Part shown: one piece after another, positions 25,778 through 35,289 of the stretch
Layout of the letters: each line of letters opens with the position of its first letter
Numbering within the stretch: the stretch's first letter is position 1
Assembly (NCBI GenBank): GCA_934729465.1
Contig: CAKVEP010000009.1
Location: forward strand, 14,215-78,214
Direction of reading: 5' to 3'
Length of the DNA stretch: 64,000 bases
Source: an uncultured Eubacteriales bacterium
GTDB lineage: Bacteria; Bacillota; Clostridia; Oscillospirales; Acutalibacteraceae
Notes under the pieces: model-generated
What the model saw: the letters and a program-made list of their open reading frames with translations, nothing else
The model's database searches: none
What the model was told of the DNA's origin: nothing
Program-made: the position numbers and the translations under genes

Positions 25778-26815
25778 ATGAATGGAATCTGGGCGGTTGT
25801 GTCGGCAGGGATGGCATTTATTATAACGGCGGTTTTGGGGAAGTGGTTAATACCATTTTTACACAGGCTTAAATACGGACAGACAATCCTTGAAATAGGA
25901 CCATCTTGGCACAAGAAAAAACAAGGAACTCCAACAATGGGCGGAATAATGTTTATAATAGGAATTGTTGTTGCGTGTGTTGTGTGTATTCCTATGTATT
26001 ATATAACGTCGGCAGGGACGGGAATACAGGTTAGAGAAACTCCGACTATGGTTGCTAAAATTTTCGTTGGACTTGGAATGGCTGTATTTTATGGAGCTGT
26101 GGGGTTTATAGACGATTATATAAAGGTTGTTAAAAAGCAAAATCAGGGGCTTAATGCAAGACAAAAACTTATCCTTCAGTTTATGATTGTGACGCTGTAT
26201 TTGTGGATAATTTATATGGTTGACTCAAGACAAGGTAGTTTAGACATTACTTCAATTGCTATACCTTTTATTGGTAAGGTCGATTTTGGAATGTTTTATT
26301 GGCCGTTGATGGCGGTTATAATAGTTGGGATAGTAAATGCGGTTAACCTAAACGACGGTATAGACGGACTTTGCGGTAGTATTACTTTCTTTGTTGGTAT
26401 TTTCTACATGATTATAGCAAGTGCTTTGGGAATGTTTGGCTTGAGCATAGAGGCTGCTGCTATGGCAGGAGGCTGCTTAGGATTCCTTATATGGAATTTT
26501 AATCCTGCAAAGGTTTTTATGGGAGACACAGGTTCACTATTTTTAGGCGGACTTATATGTGGAATCGGTATGGGGATTAAATTACCGGTAGTATTAATAT
26601 TAATGTCGGCAGTGTATATAATAGAGATGTTTTCGGTGATGTTGCAGGTTATGTATTTTAAGGCGACAAAAGGAAAACGTTTGTTTAAAATGAGTCCGAT
26701 TCATCATCATTTTGAGATGTGCGGATGGAGCGAAACAAAAATTTGTGTTGTGTTTAGTGCGGTTACGATTGTTTTTGGATTGTTGTCTTTGGCTATTGCG
26801 GTGTATAATTTTTAA
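25778..26815 (+). CDS. mraY: Phospho-MurNAc-pentapeptide transferase
   Basis: Makes lipid I by transferring phospho-MurNAc-pentapeptide to undecaprenyl phosphate. Polytopic (about ten helices), 345 residues. Conserved motifs are visible: K-Q-G-T-P-T-M-G-G near 48-56, F-I-D-D-Y-I-K-V near 110-117, NAVNLNDGIDGLCGS near 188-202, F-N-P-A-K-V-F-M-G-D-T-G-S-L near 247-260 and the histidine-rich S-P-I-H-H-H-F-E near 307-314. It sits 92 nt after the PBP gene with Shine-Dalgarno AAGGGTGG. Confidence 0.96.
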   Translation: MNGIWAVVSAGMAFIITAVLGKWLIPFLHRLKYGQTILEIGPSWHKKKQGTPTMGGIMFIIGIVVACVVCIPMYYITSAGTGIQVRETPTMVAKIFVGLGMAVFYGAVGFIDDYIKVVKKQNQGLNARQKLILQFMIVTLYLWIIYMVDSRQGSLDITSIAIPFIGKVDFGMFYWPLMAVIIVGIVNAVNLNDGIDGLCGSITFFVGIFYMIIASALGMFGLSIEAAAMAGGCLGFLIWNFNPAKVFMGDTGSLFLGGLICGIGMGIKLPVVLILMSAVYIIEMFSVMLQVMYFKATKGKRLFKMSPIHHHFEMCGWSETKICVVFSAVTIVFGLLSLAIAVYNF

Positions 26816-26868
26816 GGTATATTTTGGTTTAAAACAGCTTATAATCCTTTAAAGGAGGAAATATTTTA

Positions 26869-28122
26869 ATGAAAGAGAAAAGTGCTCCAAGGCGCAGAAT
26901 TCACAAGCCTATAAACGTTGATGGGGCAGACATGGAAGAAGCGGTTAGTCTTAAAAAAGAGAGAAAGTTTAATTTTGATAAAAGTAAAATTTTAGAAAAA
27001 ATAAAAGTGCTGTCGTTGCGCTCGGGAATGGACATACCATTTTTATTTTTAGTACTATTGTTAGTGGTAATCGGACTTATAATGCTGTTTTCAGCGAGCT
27101 ATCCAAACGCTTATTACCTACACCACGGAGACAGCTTTTATTTTATAAAAAATCAGCTGTTGTTTGCGGTTGTTGGAGTAGTTGTAATGATTATGGCGTC
27201 GTATTTTGACTATCATAATTTTCACAAGCTCGCAGTTCCGATACTCGGAGTATCGTTTTTATTTCTTGTTTTGGTTCTTATGATGCCGGCGATAAACGAT
27301 GTGCATAGGTGGATACAAATTGGTTCATTTAGTTTCCAGGCGTCGGAAATAACCAAGTTTGCGATAGTGGTGTCGTTTGCCCACTTCATATCGATAAACT
27401 TCAACAGAATGGGCACATTTAAATACGGAATACTTCCATATATGCTTATTCTTGGACCAACGGCTGTACTTCTGGCTTTGGAACCTCATATATCATGTAC
27501 TGTAATAATAGTGCTCTTAGCCGGAGGAATGCTTTTTATAGGCGGAGTAAAATTGAAATGGTTCGGAATGGTTATAGGAGCAATAGCTTCTGCGCTTGTT
27601 TACCTTGTTATGTTTACAGACAAGTTGACATACGCCAATAACAGAATAGCCGGATGGCTAGACCCGTTTTCAGCCACAGCCAGTGTTGACACGTGGCAAA
27701 CAAGACAGGGCTTATATGCAATAGGCTCGGGGGGAATGCTAGGACTCGGACTTGGAAATTCAAGACAAAAATATTTGTATATTCCCGAACCGCAAAATGA
27801 CTTTATATTTTCGGTTGTCTGCGAAGAATTGGGTTTCGTTGGTGCTGTGATAATACTGTTGTTATTTGCGGCTCTTATATGGAGAGGAATCGTTATATCC
27901 ATGAGGGCTAAAGACAGATTCGGTTCTCTTTTGGGAATAGGTTTAACCGCTCAGGTTGGTCTTCAGGTGGTGCTGAACATTGCGGTTGTTACAAACACCA
28001 TACCAAACACAGGAATAAGTTTACCGTTTTTCAGCTATGGAGGAACGTCGCTATTGATGCTTCTGGCACAAATGGGGGTTGTACTTTCTATATCGAGAAC
28101 GGCAAAGGTCGAAAAGAATTAA
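26869..28122 (+). CDS. FtsW/SpoVE-type SEDS peptidoglycan polymerase
   Basis: SEDS glycosyltransferase that polymerises lipid II, partner of the class B PBP two genes upstream. 417 residues with about ten transmembrane helices, preceded by a basic cytoplasmic tail of about 50 residues. The SEDS signatures L-F-S-A-S near 74-78, H-R-W-I-Q-I-G near 145-151, P-E-P-Q-N-D-F-I-F-S near 304-313 with E-E-L-G-F-V-G, and the C-terminal G-I-S-L-P-F-F-S-Y-G-G-T-S are intact. Whether it acts in division (FtsW) or cortex synthesis (SpoVE) cannot be decided from sequence. AAAGGAGG Shine-Dalgarno. Confidence 0.93.
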   Translation: MKEKSAPRRRIHKPINVDGADMEEAVSLKKERKFNFDKSKILEKIKVLSLRSGMDIPFLFLVLLLVVIGLIMLFSASYPNAYYLHHGDSFYFIKNQLLFAVVGVVVMIMASYFDYHNFHKLAVPILGVSFLFLVLVLMMPAINDVHRWIQIGSFSFQASEITKFAIVVSFAHFISINFNRMGTFKYGILPYMLILGPTAVLLALEPHISCTVIIVLLAGGMLFIGGVKLKWFGMVIGAIASALVYLVMFTDKLTYANNRIAGWLDPFSATASVDTWQTRQGLYAIGSGGMLGLGLGNSRQKYLYIPEPQNDFIFSVVCEELGFVGAVIILLLFAALIWRGIVISMRAKDRFGSLLGIGLTAQVGLQVVLNIAVVTNTIPNTGISLPFFSYGGTSLLMLLAQMGVVLSISRTAKVEKN

Positions 28123-28126
28123 AAAA

Positions 28127-28158
28127 GGTTCTGCTAATAATTGACTATTGGCAGAACC
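28127..28158. terminator. Hairpin after ftsW/spoVE, probable terminator
   Basis: 13-bp stem (one G-U pair) with a 6-nt loop: GGTTCTGC / GCAGAACC core extended by TAATA / TATTG. The plus-strand tail is ATTTATTG, a weak T-tract; on the minus strand the stem is followed by six T. Partial read-through into murG is possible. Confidence 0.6.
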
Positions 28159-28203
28159 ATATTTATTGTATGTATGAATTTTATTTTGGAATATAAAAAA
28201 TTA

Positions 28204-28233
28204 TTGTTTTATTTTTTTTAGAAATCTTATAAA
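28204..28233 (+). promoter_or_regulatory. Candidate promoter of murG
   Basis: TTGTTT (28204-28209), 18 nt, TATAAA (28228-28233), 27 nt before the murG ATG. Moderate match. Confidence 0.45.
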
Positions 28234-28260
28234 ATGTATTATATAAAAGGAGGAATCGTT

Positions 28261-29373
28261 ATGAGAATAATATTTATTGGCGGGGGGACTGCCGGACACA
28301 TTAATCCAGCTTTAGCAGTGGCATCGTATGTTAGGGAAAAGGAGCCGGACGCTCAGATTTTATACGTTGGTGCTAAAGGCGGAATGGAAGAAAGACTTGT
28401 TCCTGAAGCGGGGTTCGACTTTAAGTCAGTTAAAATTTCGGGGTTTTCAAGAAAATTAAGCTTTAGCGCAATAAAGAAAAATATTATCACGTTCAAAAGA
28501 ATATTTACGTGTAGCATAGAATCAAGGAAAATTTTAAAAGATTTTAAGCCAGATATTTGTGTTGGAACAGGCGGATATGTTAGTGGTCCGTTTTTAAGAG
28601 AGGCGGCGAAACTTGGGATTCCTGTTATAATCCACGAGCAAAATGCTTTTCCGGGAGTTACAACTAAAATATTGTCTAAAAAGGCTAGAAAGGTTATGCT
28701 TGCAAGTCCTGAAGCTAAGAAATACTTAGCAGACAAATGTGACACAGAGGTGACGGGAAATCCTATAAGGGGAGAGGTTATTACAGTTAATAAAGAAGAG
28801 TCGAGGGCGAAGTTTAATTTTGATGATAAACCGATAGTGTTGTCTTTCGGGGGGAGCCTTGGCGCAAGAAAAGTAAATGAAGCTGTGGCAAAGCTTATTG
28901 AGTGGAGCGTAAAGAACGGAAAATACAATCACATTCACGCTTACGGACAATATGGTAAATGGTTCCCGGATTTATTAAAAGAAAACGGAGTGAGTGTGGA
29001 AAACAACACTAGTCTTGACATTAGGGAATACATAAAAGATATGCCTGTTTGTATGGCAGCGGCAGATATAGTGATTTGTAGGGCGGGGGCAATAACGCTC
29101 AGCGAGATAGAGGCTATGGGTAAGGCGTCTGTTTTAATCCCTTCGCCAAACGTTGCTGAGAACCATCAATATCATAATGCTATGGCTCTTGTCAGCAAAG
29201 ATGCTGCCAGTATAATTGAGGAGAAAGACTTAACGGGTGAACGATTGATAGAAGAAGTTGAACGTATATTAAGTAATTCAGAAATTAAAAATTTGTATGA
29301 AAGTAATTCTAAAAAAATGGCTATAACAAATTCCAATGAAAGAATTTACAAAATAATAAAACAATTTGCTTAA
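28261..29373 (+). CDS. murG: UDP-GlcNAc:lipid I N-acetylglucosaminyltransferase
   Basis: Converts lipid I to lipid II at the inner face of the membrane. GT-B fold, 370 residues from ATG 28261 (AAAGGAGG 6-7 nt upstream; the nine codons ahead of it are untranslated leader). Glycine-rich loops G-G-G-T-A-G-H-I-N-P near 7-16 and G-G-S-L-G-A-R near 196-202, plus V-G-T-G-G-Y-V-S-G-P near 101-110, I-H-E-Q-N near 126-130 and a UDP-binding C-R-A-G-A-I-T-L-S-E-I near 271-282, are all intact. Confidence 0.96.
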   Translation: MRIIFIGGGTAGHINPALAVASYVREKEPDAQILYVGAKGGMEERLVPEAGFDFKSVKISGFSRKLSFSAIKKNIITFKRIFTCSIESRKILKDFKPDICVGTGGYVSGPFLREAAKLGIPVIIHEQNAFPGVTTKILSKKARKVMLASPEAKKYLADKCDTEVTGNPIRGEVITVNKEESRAKFNFDDKPIVLSFGGSLGARKVNEAVAKLIEWSVKNGKYNHIHAYGQYGKWFPDLLKENGVSVENNTSLDIREYIKDMPVCMAAADIVICRAGAITLSEIEAMGKASVLIPSPNVAENHQYHNAMALVSKDAASIIEEKDLTGERLIEEVERILSNSEIKNLYESNSKKMAITNSNERIYKIIKQFA

Positions 29374-29472
29374 ATATATTTTTAAAGCTTAGTCACATAG
29401 CGTGGTTTTTATGAATATTATAATAAATATATTGAAGAGTTATTATAATGAGTTCGGAGGGGCGTGTGATGA

Positions 29473-30729
29473 GTGTCGAAATTAGTGATAGAAGGAGGAA
29501 GACGTTTAATAGGTGAGGTTGAGATTCAAGGAGCTAAAAATAGTGTTTTGCCAATACTTACGGCAACGATAATGTGTAAGGGAGAGAGCGTTATACATAA
29601 CTGTCCGAACCTTTCGGACGTTGATGTTACTATAGAAATATTAGAATATTTGGGTTGCAAAATCACTAGATGCGGCAGTACAATAACAGTAAACCCTGAT
29701 GGAGTAAATAAAAGCGATATTCCTGATACTTTGATGAGAAAAATGAGGTCTTCGATAGTCTTTCTGGGTGCGCTTATTTCAAGAAACGGTAGTGCAAGAA
29801 TGTCGCTTCCGGGCGGGTGCGAGCTTGGTCCACGCCCCATTGATTTACACATAGATGCTATGAAACAAATGGGTCTTCGTGTTGACGAGGGTCACGGCTT
29901 TATGGATTGCTCAACTGTGAGTAGGCTTGTTGGAAGTAATGTTGCGTTGTCGTTCCCGAGCGTTGGCGCAACGGAAAATATATTGTTTTCGGCGGTTTTG
30001 GCTAATGGGACAACGGTCATAACAAATGCGGCGAGAGAGCCTGAGGTGTGCGACTTAGCAAACTATTTAAATAAATGCGGAGCCAAAATAAGCGGGATAG
30101 GAGAAAGTACGCTTGTCGTTGAAGGGGTTAGCGAACTTCATGGCTCGGAGCATGAGGTTATTCCCGACAGGATAGTGGCTGTTACATACATGGCGGCAGC
30201 GGCGGTGACGAGCGGAGAGCTTATCATTAAGAACGTGTTGACAGACACTATGGGCGCTCTTATACCTATATTCGAAGAGGCAGGGTGTATGATTACGGAC
30301 TTGGGCGATAATATAATAAAGCTACAGGCTTCGGAAAGACCTTATTCAAACAAGCTTATAAGAACGATGCCTTATCCGGGATTTCCCACGGACGCTCAAG
30401 CTCCTGTTATGTCTATGGCGGCGGTGGCTTGTGGAACGAGTGTGTTTGTTGAGAATATATTCGAAAGTAGATATAAGCATGTTGGCGAGCTTTTAAGGCT
30501 TGGTGCAGACATAAAAGTTGAGGGCAAGGTTGCGATAGTTGACGGAGTAAGAAAACTTTCGGGCGCTGATGTTACCGCAACAGATTTAAGAGGAGCAGCT
30601 TCTTTGGTTGTTGCCGGGCTTGGAGCCGAGGGAAGAACAAATATATCGGGGCTGAGTCACCTTGACAGGGGATATGAAAATATAGAGGAAAACTTTAAAA
30701 ATTTAGGAGCTGTAATAAAAAGAGTTTAG
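29473..30729 (+). CDS. murA: UDP-N-acetylglucosamine 1-carboxyvinyltransferase
   Basis: First committed step of peptidoglycan synthesis: transfers enolpyruvate from PEP to UDP-GlcNAc. 418 residues with the two inside-out alpha/beta barrels. The N-terminal Q-G-A-K-N-S (17-22) and the active-site Cys in LPGGCELGPRPIDLH (near 115-118) are intact, so the enzyme should be fosfomycin-sensitive in type. GTG start at 29473 with CGGAGGGG upstream. 12 nt to ftsQ. Confidence 0.96.
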   Translation: MSKLVIEGGRRLIGEVEIQGAKNSVLPILTATIMCKGESVIHNCPNLSDVDVTIEILEYLGCKITRCGSTITVNPDGVNKSDIPDTLMRKMRSSIVFLGALISRNGSARMSLPGGCELGPRPIDLHIDAMKQMGLRVDEGHGFMDCSTVSRLVGSNVALSFPSVGATENILFSAVLANGTTVITNAAREPEVCDLANYLNKCGAKISGIGESTLVVEGVSELHGSEHEVIPDRIVAVTYMAAAAVTSGELIIKNVLTDTMGALIPIFEEAGCMITDLGDNIIKLQASERPYSNKLIRTMPYPGFPTDAQAPVMSMAAVACGTSVFVENIFESRYKHVGELLRLGADIKVEGKVAIVDGVRKLSGADVTATDLRGAASLVVAGLGAEGRTNISGLSHLDRGYENIEENFKNLGAVIKRV

Positions 30730-30740
30730 GGTAGGTTGAG

Positions 30741-31562
30741 ATGGAGAGTATTAAGGATAACAAAAGTAAGAAAAAGACTATTAAAAAAATAATAAAGAAA
30801 AAAATACGCGTACATGGAAAAATGTATTACAATGCTAAAATTATAGTGTTGTGTTCATTGACGTTCGTGACAATTATAGCGCTTGGTATAGCACTCTCGG
30901 TGAAGTCTGTTTTTAAGGTTGGCAAAATAGATATTTCAGGCGAAAGCGGCTATTCATATGATGAGATAGCTGAGATTAGCGGGATAAAAGAGGGAGATAA
31001 TCTTTTTGCGTGTGACACAAACAAAGTTAAGAAAAACATTGAGAGTGCCTTGCCTTACGTGGATAACGTTGAGGTTAGAAGGAGCTTACCTAATAAAATT
31101 GTGGTCAGCGTTGGAACCGTTGAACCTAAATTTGCTTTCGAGCATGACGGTGGTTATATCGTTGTGAGCTGTAGCGGAAAGATGTTTGAAATCAAAGAGG
31201 ACAAGCCAGAAAACGTTATAGAGCTTAGGGGAGTGGAATTAAAAAATTATGATTTGTGTGAAAAAATCGACTATGTTGAACCGCTTGCTAAAGATAAGAT
31301 AGGGGAGATAGTTGAAAGCGCTGAAAAAAATGGTTTTAACGTGACTAAAATTGATGTTTCTAATTTGTATAATATCGTAGTGGGCTACAATAATTCTGTT
31401 GATGTTTTGCTGGGAGCTCCTGAGGAGATAGACTACAAAATAATGACTGCTAAGGAAATATTGTGTAATAAATTAAATGAAAACGACAAGGGTAGTTTGG
31501 ATTTATCTAGCTTGAAATCTGATGGAAGGTCTTATTTTACTCCCGAATATATTATAAAATGA
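30741..31562 (+). CDS. ftsQ: FtsQ/DivIB divisome protein
   Basis: 273 residues: a very basic cytoplasmic tail (K-K-K-T-I-K-K-I-I-K-K-K, about 1-30), a transmembrane helix near 36-54, then a POTRA domain beginning I-D-I-S-G (near 62) with S-L-P-N-K-I-V-V-S-V near 115-124, and the C-terminal FtsQ domain. It links FtsL/DivIC to the septal synthases. Co-transcribed with murA. Classical clusters have ftsA between this gene and ftsZ; here none is present. Confidence 0.88.
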   Translation: MESIKDNKSKKKTIKKIIKKKIRVHGKMYYNAKIIVLCSLTFVTIIALGIALSVKSVFKVGKIDISGESGYSYDEIAEISGIKEGDNLFACDTNKVKKNIESALPYVDNVEVRRSLPNKIVVSVGTVEPKFAFEHDGGYIVVSCSGKMFEIKEDKPENVIELRGVELKNYDLCEKIDYVEPLAKDKIGEIVESAEKNGFNVTKIDVSNLYNIVVGYNNSVDVLLGAPEEIDYKIMTAKEILCNKLNENDKGSLDLSSLKSDGRSYFTPEYIIK

Positions 31563-31630
31563 CAAAAAAATATCAACATAAAATCATAAAATATAAAAAT
31601 GGATAAATAGTGCCATTTTACAAAATTTTA

Positions 31631-31659
31631 TTGATAACCATTGTAAGTTGTGATATAAT
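31631..31659 (+). promoter_or_regulatory. Promoter of ftsZ
   Basis: TTGATA (31631-31636), 17 nt, TATAAT (31654-31659), with a leader of about 65 nt and Shine-Dalgarno GGGGGA before the ATG at 31734. ftsZ can therefore be expressed separately from ftsQ. Confidence 0.8.
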
Positions 31660-31733
31660 GCTATAGAGTAAAAGCAATATTTATCTTTCAACAAGAAAAT
31701 GTTTAAACATTCGAGAAGATGGGGGATTAACTA

Positions 31734-32870
31734 ATGGGTTTCGAGTTTGAAAATGAAACAGATGAGATAGTTCAAATAAAGGTTATAGGTGTTGGCGGCG
31801 GCGGCGGAAACGCTGTAAATAGAATGGTTGATTCAGGGGTTAAATGCGTTGAATTTATATGTGTTAATACTGATAGACAAGCTCTTTTAAGGTCTAAGGC
31901 AACTCAAAAAATTCAAATCGGTGAGAAAGTAACTCGTGGAAAAGGCGCAGGTTCTAAGCCGGAGGTTGGCGAAAGGTCAGCTGAAGAAAGCAGAGACGAA
32001 ATTGTTGCGGCTTTAAAGGGTGCTGACATGGTATTCATTACTGCCGGAATGGGTGGCGGTACTGGAACAGGTGCTGCTCCTGTTGTTGCTCAGATAGCAA
32101 GAGAGATGGGTATTCTTACTATAGGAATAGTTACAAAACCTTTTGCTTTCGAGGGTAGAAGACGTATGGAACAGGCAGAACACGGAATTACTGCTCTAAG
32201 AGAGCAAGTTGATTCACTGGTTGTTATACCTAACGAGAGATTAAAATATGCAAGTCAGCAAAGAATTACTTTAATGAATGCATTTGCTGTTGCAGATGAC
32301 GTTTTAAGACAAGGTGTTCAAAGTATATCAGACTTAATTTTATTGCCGGGTCTTGTAAACCTAGACTTTGCAGACGTTACTGCTGTTATGAAAGACGCTG
32401 GTTACGCTCATATGGGAGTAGGACAAGCTTCTGGTAAAGACAAGGCTGAGGCAGCTGCTAATATGGCAATATCAAGTCCGCTTTTGGAAACAGCAATTAG
32501 CGGAGCAAAAGGTTTGATTGTAAATGTTACTTCGTCGCCTGACATTGGTCTTGATGAAATAGAAACGGCTTCGGCGATGATAGCAGAGCAAGCAGACAGT
32601 GACGCTAACATAATTTGGGGTGCTGCATTTGATGAAAATATGGACGACGAAATAAGAGTAACTGTTATAGCAACAGGCTTTGCTACAAGAGAATCTTATA
32701 TGCCAACTCCAAATACAAGCAAAAGTAACATTGGCTCAAGACAAGTTCAAAGAGAATCTAGCTTTGAAAGCAAAAGTAGCTTTAAATCTGAAGATTCATC
32801 AAGATACGGCTCTTCTAAAAAGGATAACGACGACACTTTTTATGATATAATGTCTATCTTTAAAAAATAA
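31734..32870 (+). CDS. ftsZ: Cell division GTPase FtsZ
   Basis: Tubulin homologue forming the Z-ring. 378 residues. G-V-G-G-G-G-G-N-A-V near 19-28, the tubulin signature GGGTGTGAAPVVA near 104-116, N-x-D-x-x-D region L-V-N-L-D-F-A-D-V and T7-loop residues intact. A Ser-rich linker (about 325-362) leads to a short C-terminal peptide D-D-T-F-Y-D-I-M-S-I-F-K-K that would bind FtsA/SepF-type tethers. Own promoter upstream, terminator directly downstream. Confidence 0.97.
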   Translation: MGFEFENETDEIVQIKVIGVGGGGGNAVNRMVDSGVKCVEFICVNTDRQALLRSKATQKIQIGEKVTRGKGAGSKPEVGERSAEESRDEIVAALKGADMVFITAGMGGGTGTGAAPVVAQIAREMGILTIGIVTKPFAFEGRRRMEQAEHGITALREQVDSLVVIPNERLKYASQQRITLMNAFAVADDVLRQGVQSISDLILLPGLVNLDFADVTAVMKDAGYAHMGVGQASGKDKAEAAANMAISSPLLETAISGAKGLIVNVTSSPDIGLDEIETASAMIAEQADSDANIIWGAAFDENMDDEIRVTVIATGFATRESYMPTPNTSKSNIGSRQVQRESSFESKSSFKSEDSSRYGSSKKDNDDTFYDIMSIFKK

Positions 32871-32883
32871 TCAAATAGTAAAG

Positions 32884-32913
32884 TAGGTGCTTGTTTTATA
32901 GCACCTATTTTTA
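32884..32913 (+). terminator. Terminator of ftsZ
   Basis: Stem TAGGTGCT / AGCACCTA (8 bp, 8-nt loop) followed by TTTTTAT. Confidence 0.9.
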
Positions 32914-32925
32914 TAAGCAGTTTAC

Positions 32926-32957
32926 CGTAAAAAAAAACACCCTTATTAAGGGTGTTT
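32926..32957 (-). terminator. Terminator of the murD / M42 / PLP-lyase operon
   Basis: Near-perfect palindrome AAACACCCTTA-T-TAAGGGTGTTT (32935-32957) with a run of T on the minus strand just after it (A-tract at 32929-32937 on plus). It lies 8 bp from the minus-strand stop at 32965. Confidence 0.9.
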
Positions 32958-32964
32958 AATTTAT

Positions 32965-34224
32965 TTATAGACTAAGATTTTTAGAGTCGATTAAATTTTG
33001 AATTGCACACATTACTCCAACTTTAGCACTGTGAAAATTAATTCCGCCCTGAAGCCACACAGCATAGGGGTCTCTTAAAGGGGCGTCGGCGGAAAGCTCG
33101 ATTGAGGCTCCGAGAGTAAATGTTCCGGCTGCCATTATAATTTGACTGTCGTAACCGGGCATGTCCCACGGCTCTGGCGACACGAAAGAATCTACCGGAG
33201 AACCGCTTTGTATTCCCTTACAAAAAGCAATCAACGATTGGGGATTGTTTAATTTTATTGCTTGAATGATGTCTGAGCGATGTTCGTCGTATTTGGGGAA
33301 TACTTCGTATCCTAAATTTTCAAAGATAGCTGAAGAGAAAACGGCTGTTTTGAGCGCTTCTCCAACAACGTGAGGGGCGTTGAATATTCCCATAAAAAGC
33401 TGTCTGTTTTGCCCGAGGGAAGCACCTATTTCACGTCCTGTTCCCGGCGTGGTTAGCCGGTATGAACACATTTCAACTAAATCTTTACGTCCTGCTATGT
33501 ATCCCCCCGTGGGAGCTAAGCCTCCTCCTGCGTTCTTGATTAGTGAACCGATTATTAAGTCGGCTCCAACTTTCGTTGGTTCTGAGAGTTCAACAAATTC
33601 TCCGTAGCAGTTGTCAACCATCACAATGGTTGTGGGGGAGATTTCTTTTACTGTTTTTATAATTTTTTGGATGTCGGCAACATATAAAGACTTCCTTAAG
33701 CTATAGCCTCGGGAGCGCTGGATATACACAGCTTTATAAGAATTTTTCAAAGAATTACGAATTTTATCATAATCGGGTTCGCCGTCTTTTTTTAGCTCAA
33801 TATAGTCAAATTGTACGCCAAACTCCTTGAGTGAACCACAGCTATTTTCGTTTTCTCCTATTACGCTTAAAAGAGTGTCGTAGGGAGTGCCGGTAACACT
33901 TAAAATTTTATCTCCGGGTCTTAAAACCCCAAAAAGTGCCACCGTCAAGGCGTGAGTTCCGCTAACAAAATTGTGCCTTACAAGCGCATCTTCACATTCG
34001 AAAATTTTAGCATAAAGCTCGTCTAAAGTGTCTCTGCCTCTGTCGTCGTAACCGTACCCCGTGGAGGCGTTAAAGTGACTTTCGCTAACCTTACAATCTA
34101 TAAAAGCCTTAAGCACTTTCTGCTGATTATATTCGGTGTTACAATCAATTTGTTTGAATATTGACTCACATTTTTTTAGTGCACTATCCGCTAAATTTTC
34201 TAATTTACTATCAAAATTAAACAC
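32965..34224 (-). CDS. Methionine gamma-lyase family PLP protein (aluminium-resistance type)
   Basis: 419-residue fold-type I PLP enzyme of the Cys/Met metabolism superfamily, subfamily formerly labelled aluminium resistance protein (YnbB). Features: G-Y-G-Y-D-D-R-G-R-D near 57-66, substrate/PLP loop VSGTHALTVALFG near 92-104, the aspartate in VMVDNCYGEF near 196-205, and the Schiff-base lysine in GSLIKNAGGGLAPTGGY (near 230). Substrate uncertain. Last gene of a minus-strand operon with two M42 peptidases and murD. Confidence 0.9.
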   Translation of the reverse strand: MFNFDSKLENLADSALKKCESIFKQIDCNTEYNQQKVLKAFIDCKVSESHFNASTGYGYDDRGRDTLDELYAKIFECEDALVRHNFVSGTHALTVALFGVLRPGDKILSVTGTPYDTLLSVIGENENSCGSLKEFGVQFDYIELKKDGEPDYDKIRNSLKNSYKAVYIQRSRGYSLRKSLYVADIQKIIKTVKEISPTTIVMVDNCYGEFVELSEPTKVGADLIIGSLIKNAGGGLAPTGGYIAGRKDLVEMCSYRLTTPGTGREIGASLGQNRQLFMGIFNAPHVVGEALKTAVFSSAIFENLGYEVFPKYDEHRSDIIQAIKLNNPQSLIAFCKGIQSGSPVDSFVSPEPWDMPGYDSQIIMAAGTFTLGASIELSADAPLRDPYAVWLQGGINFHSAKVGVMCAIQNLIDSKNLSL

Positions 34225-34263
34225 TTATTATTACTTCCTTATGAATTTTATTTTATGAGTTTA

Positions 34264-35289
34264 CTACATTTCGTTTATTTTAGAAATCATTGTCTTTGCA
34301 AGGTCATTAACGGCGGAGTAATCCGACTTAAAGATAATTCCTTCTGGAGAGTGTAAATACCTGCAAGGGATTGATATAGCAATTGTTTTCACGCCTTCTC
34401 TTGAACAATGGATAGCGCCTGAATCGTTTCCGCCGGCAACGGCTTTTTTTATTTGAACGGGTATATTATTCTCTTTGGCGGTTGATAAACAGAGATTGTA
34501 AAGAGATTTGTCATAAATTGTGCCCTTATCCATAAACGAGATAACAGCGCCCTCTCCTAGCTTACATACCTTTTTTGACTCCTCAACACTTGGTAAATCG
34601 CAGGCAGTGGTCGTTTCAACTACAACCGCACAGTCTGGATTTACGCCATAACTTGCAACTTTTGCTCCGATTAATCCGATTTCCTCCTGTACTGTAAATA
34701 CAAAATAAGTGTCAAATTCGATGGAGCCTTTAATAATGTTTATTAATATACTGCAGCCTGCCCTGTCATCTAAAGCCTTTGAAATTATAGAGTCCGAGGA
34801 CTCCTCAAACACGGAATTAAAAGTAACGAAGTCGCCAACGTTTACATTTTTTAGAGCGTCCTCTTTATTATTTGCTCCAATGTCAATAAAAAGATTGTCA
34901 GCTTTTAAAGGAGTATTTTTTTCCTTGCCTTGAGTTAAATGTATTGGCTTGATTCCGATAACGCCTTTTACTTTACTATTTCCAACGTTAACCGCTATAC
35001 CGTGGAGTATTTTAACATCTATACCGCCTACTGTTGAAAATCCTAAATATCCGTCTTCGGTTACGTGGGTCACAATTAAACCAACCTCGTCCATGTGAGC
35101 GCACATCATAAGCTTATTTTTTGCTCTTTGTTTTCCCTTTTTAAAAGCTATGATATTACCTAGATTGTCAACTTTACATTCATCAACGTACTCTGAGATT
35201 TCAGAGAGAATAAAATTTCTAACGTTGTCTTCAAACCCCGATACTCCTCCGAGAAGACAAAGTTCCTTTATTAAATTTACATAATTCAT
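34264..35289 (-). CDS. M42 family metallo-aminopeptidase (second copy)
   Basis: 341 residues. Co-catalytic two-metal aminopeptidase forming tetrahedral (TET-type) complexes. Metal-binding signatures: AHMDEVGLIV (His65), L-D-D-R-A-G-C near 177-183, V-Q-E-E-I-G near 207-212, V-E-T-T near 232, and a late His in R-Y-L-H-S-P near 315. Its ATG overlaps the stop of the upstream M42 gene by one base, so the pair is translationally coupled and may form mixed complexes. Confidence 0.92.
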   Translation of the reverse strand: MNYVNLIKELCLLGGVSGFEDNVRNFILSEISEYVDECKVDNLGNIIAFKKGKQRAKNKLMMCAHMDEVGLIVTHVTEDGYLGFSTVGGIDVKILHGIAVNVGNSKVKGVIGIKPIHLTQGKEKNTPLKADNLFIDIGANNKEDALKNVNVGDFVTFNSVFEESSDSIISKALDDRAGCSILINIIKGSIEFDTYFVFTVQEEIGLIGAKVASYGVNPDCAVVVETTTACDLPSVEESKKVCKLGEGAVISFMDKGTIYDKSLYNLCLSTAKENNIPVQIKKAVAGGNDSGAIHCSREGVKTIAISIPCRYLHSPEGIIFKSDYSAVNDLAKTMISKINEM

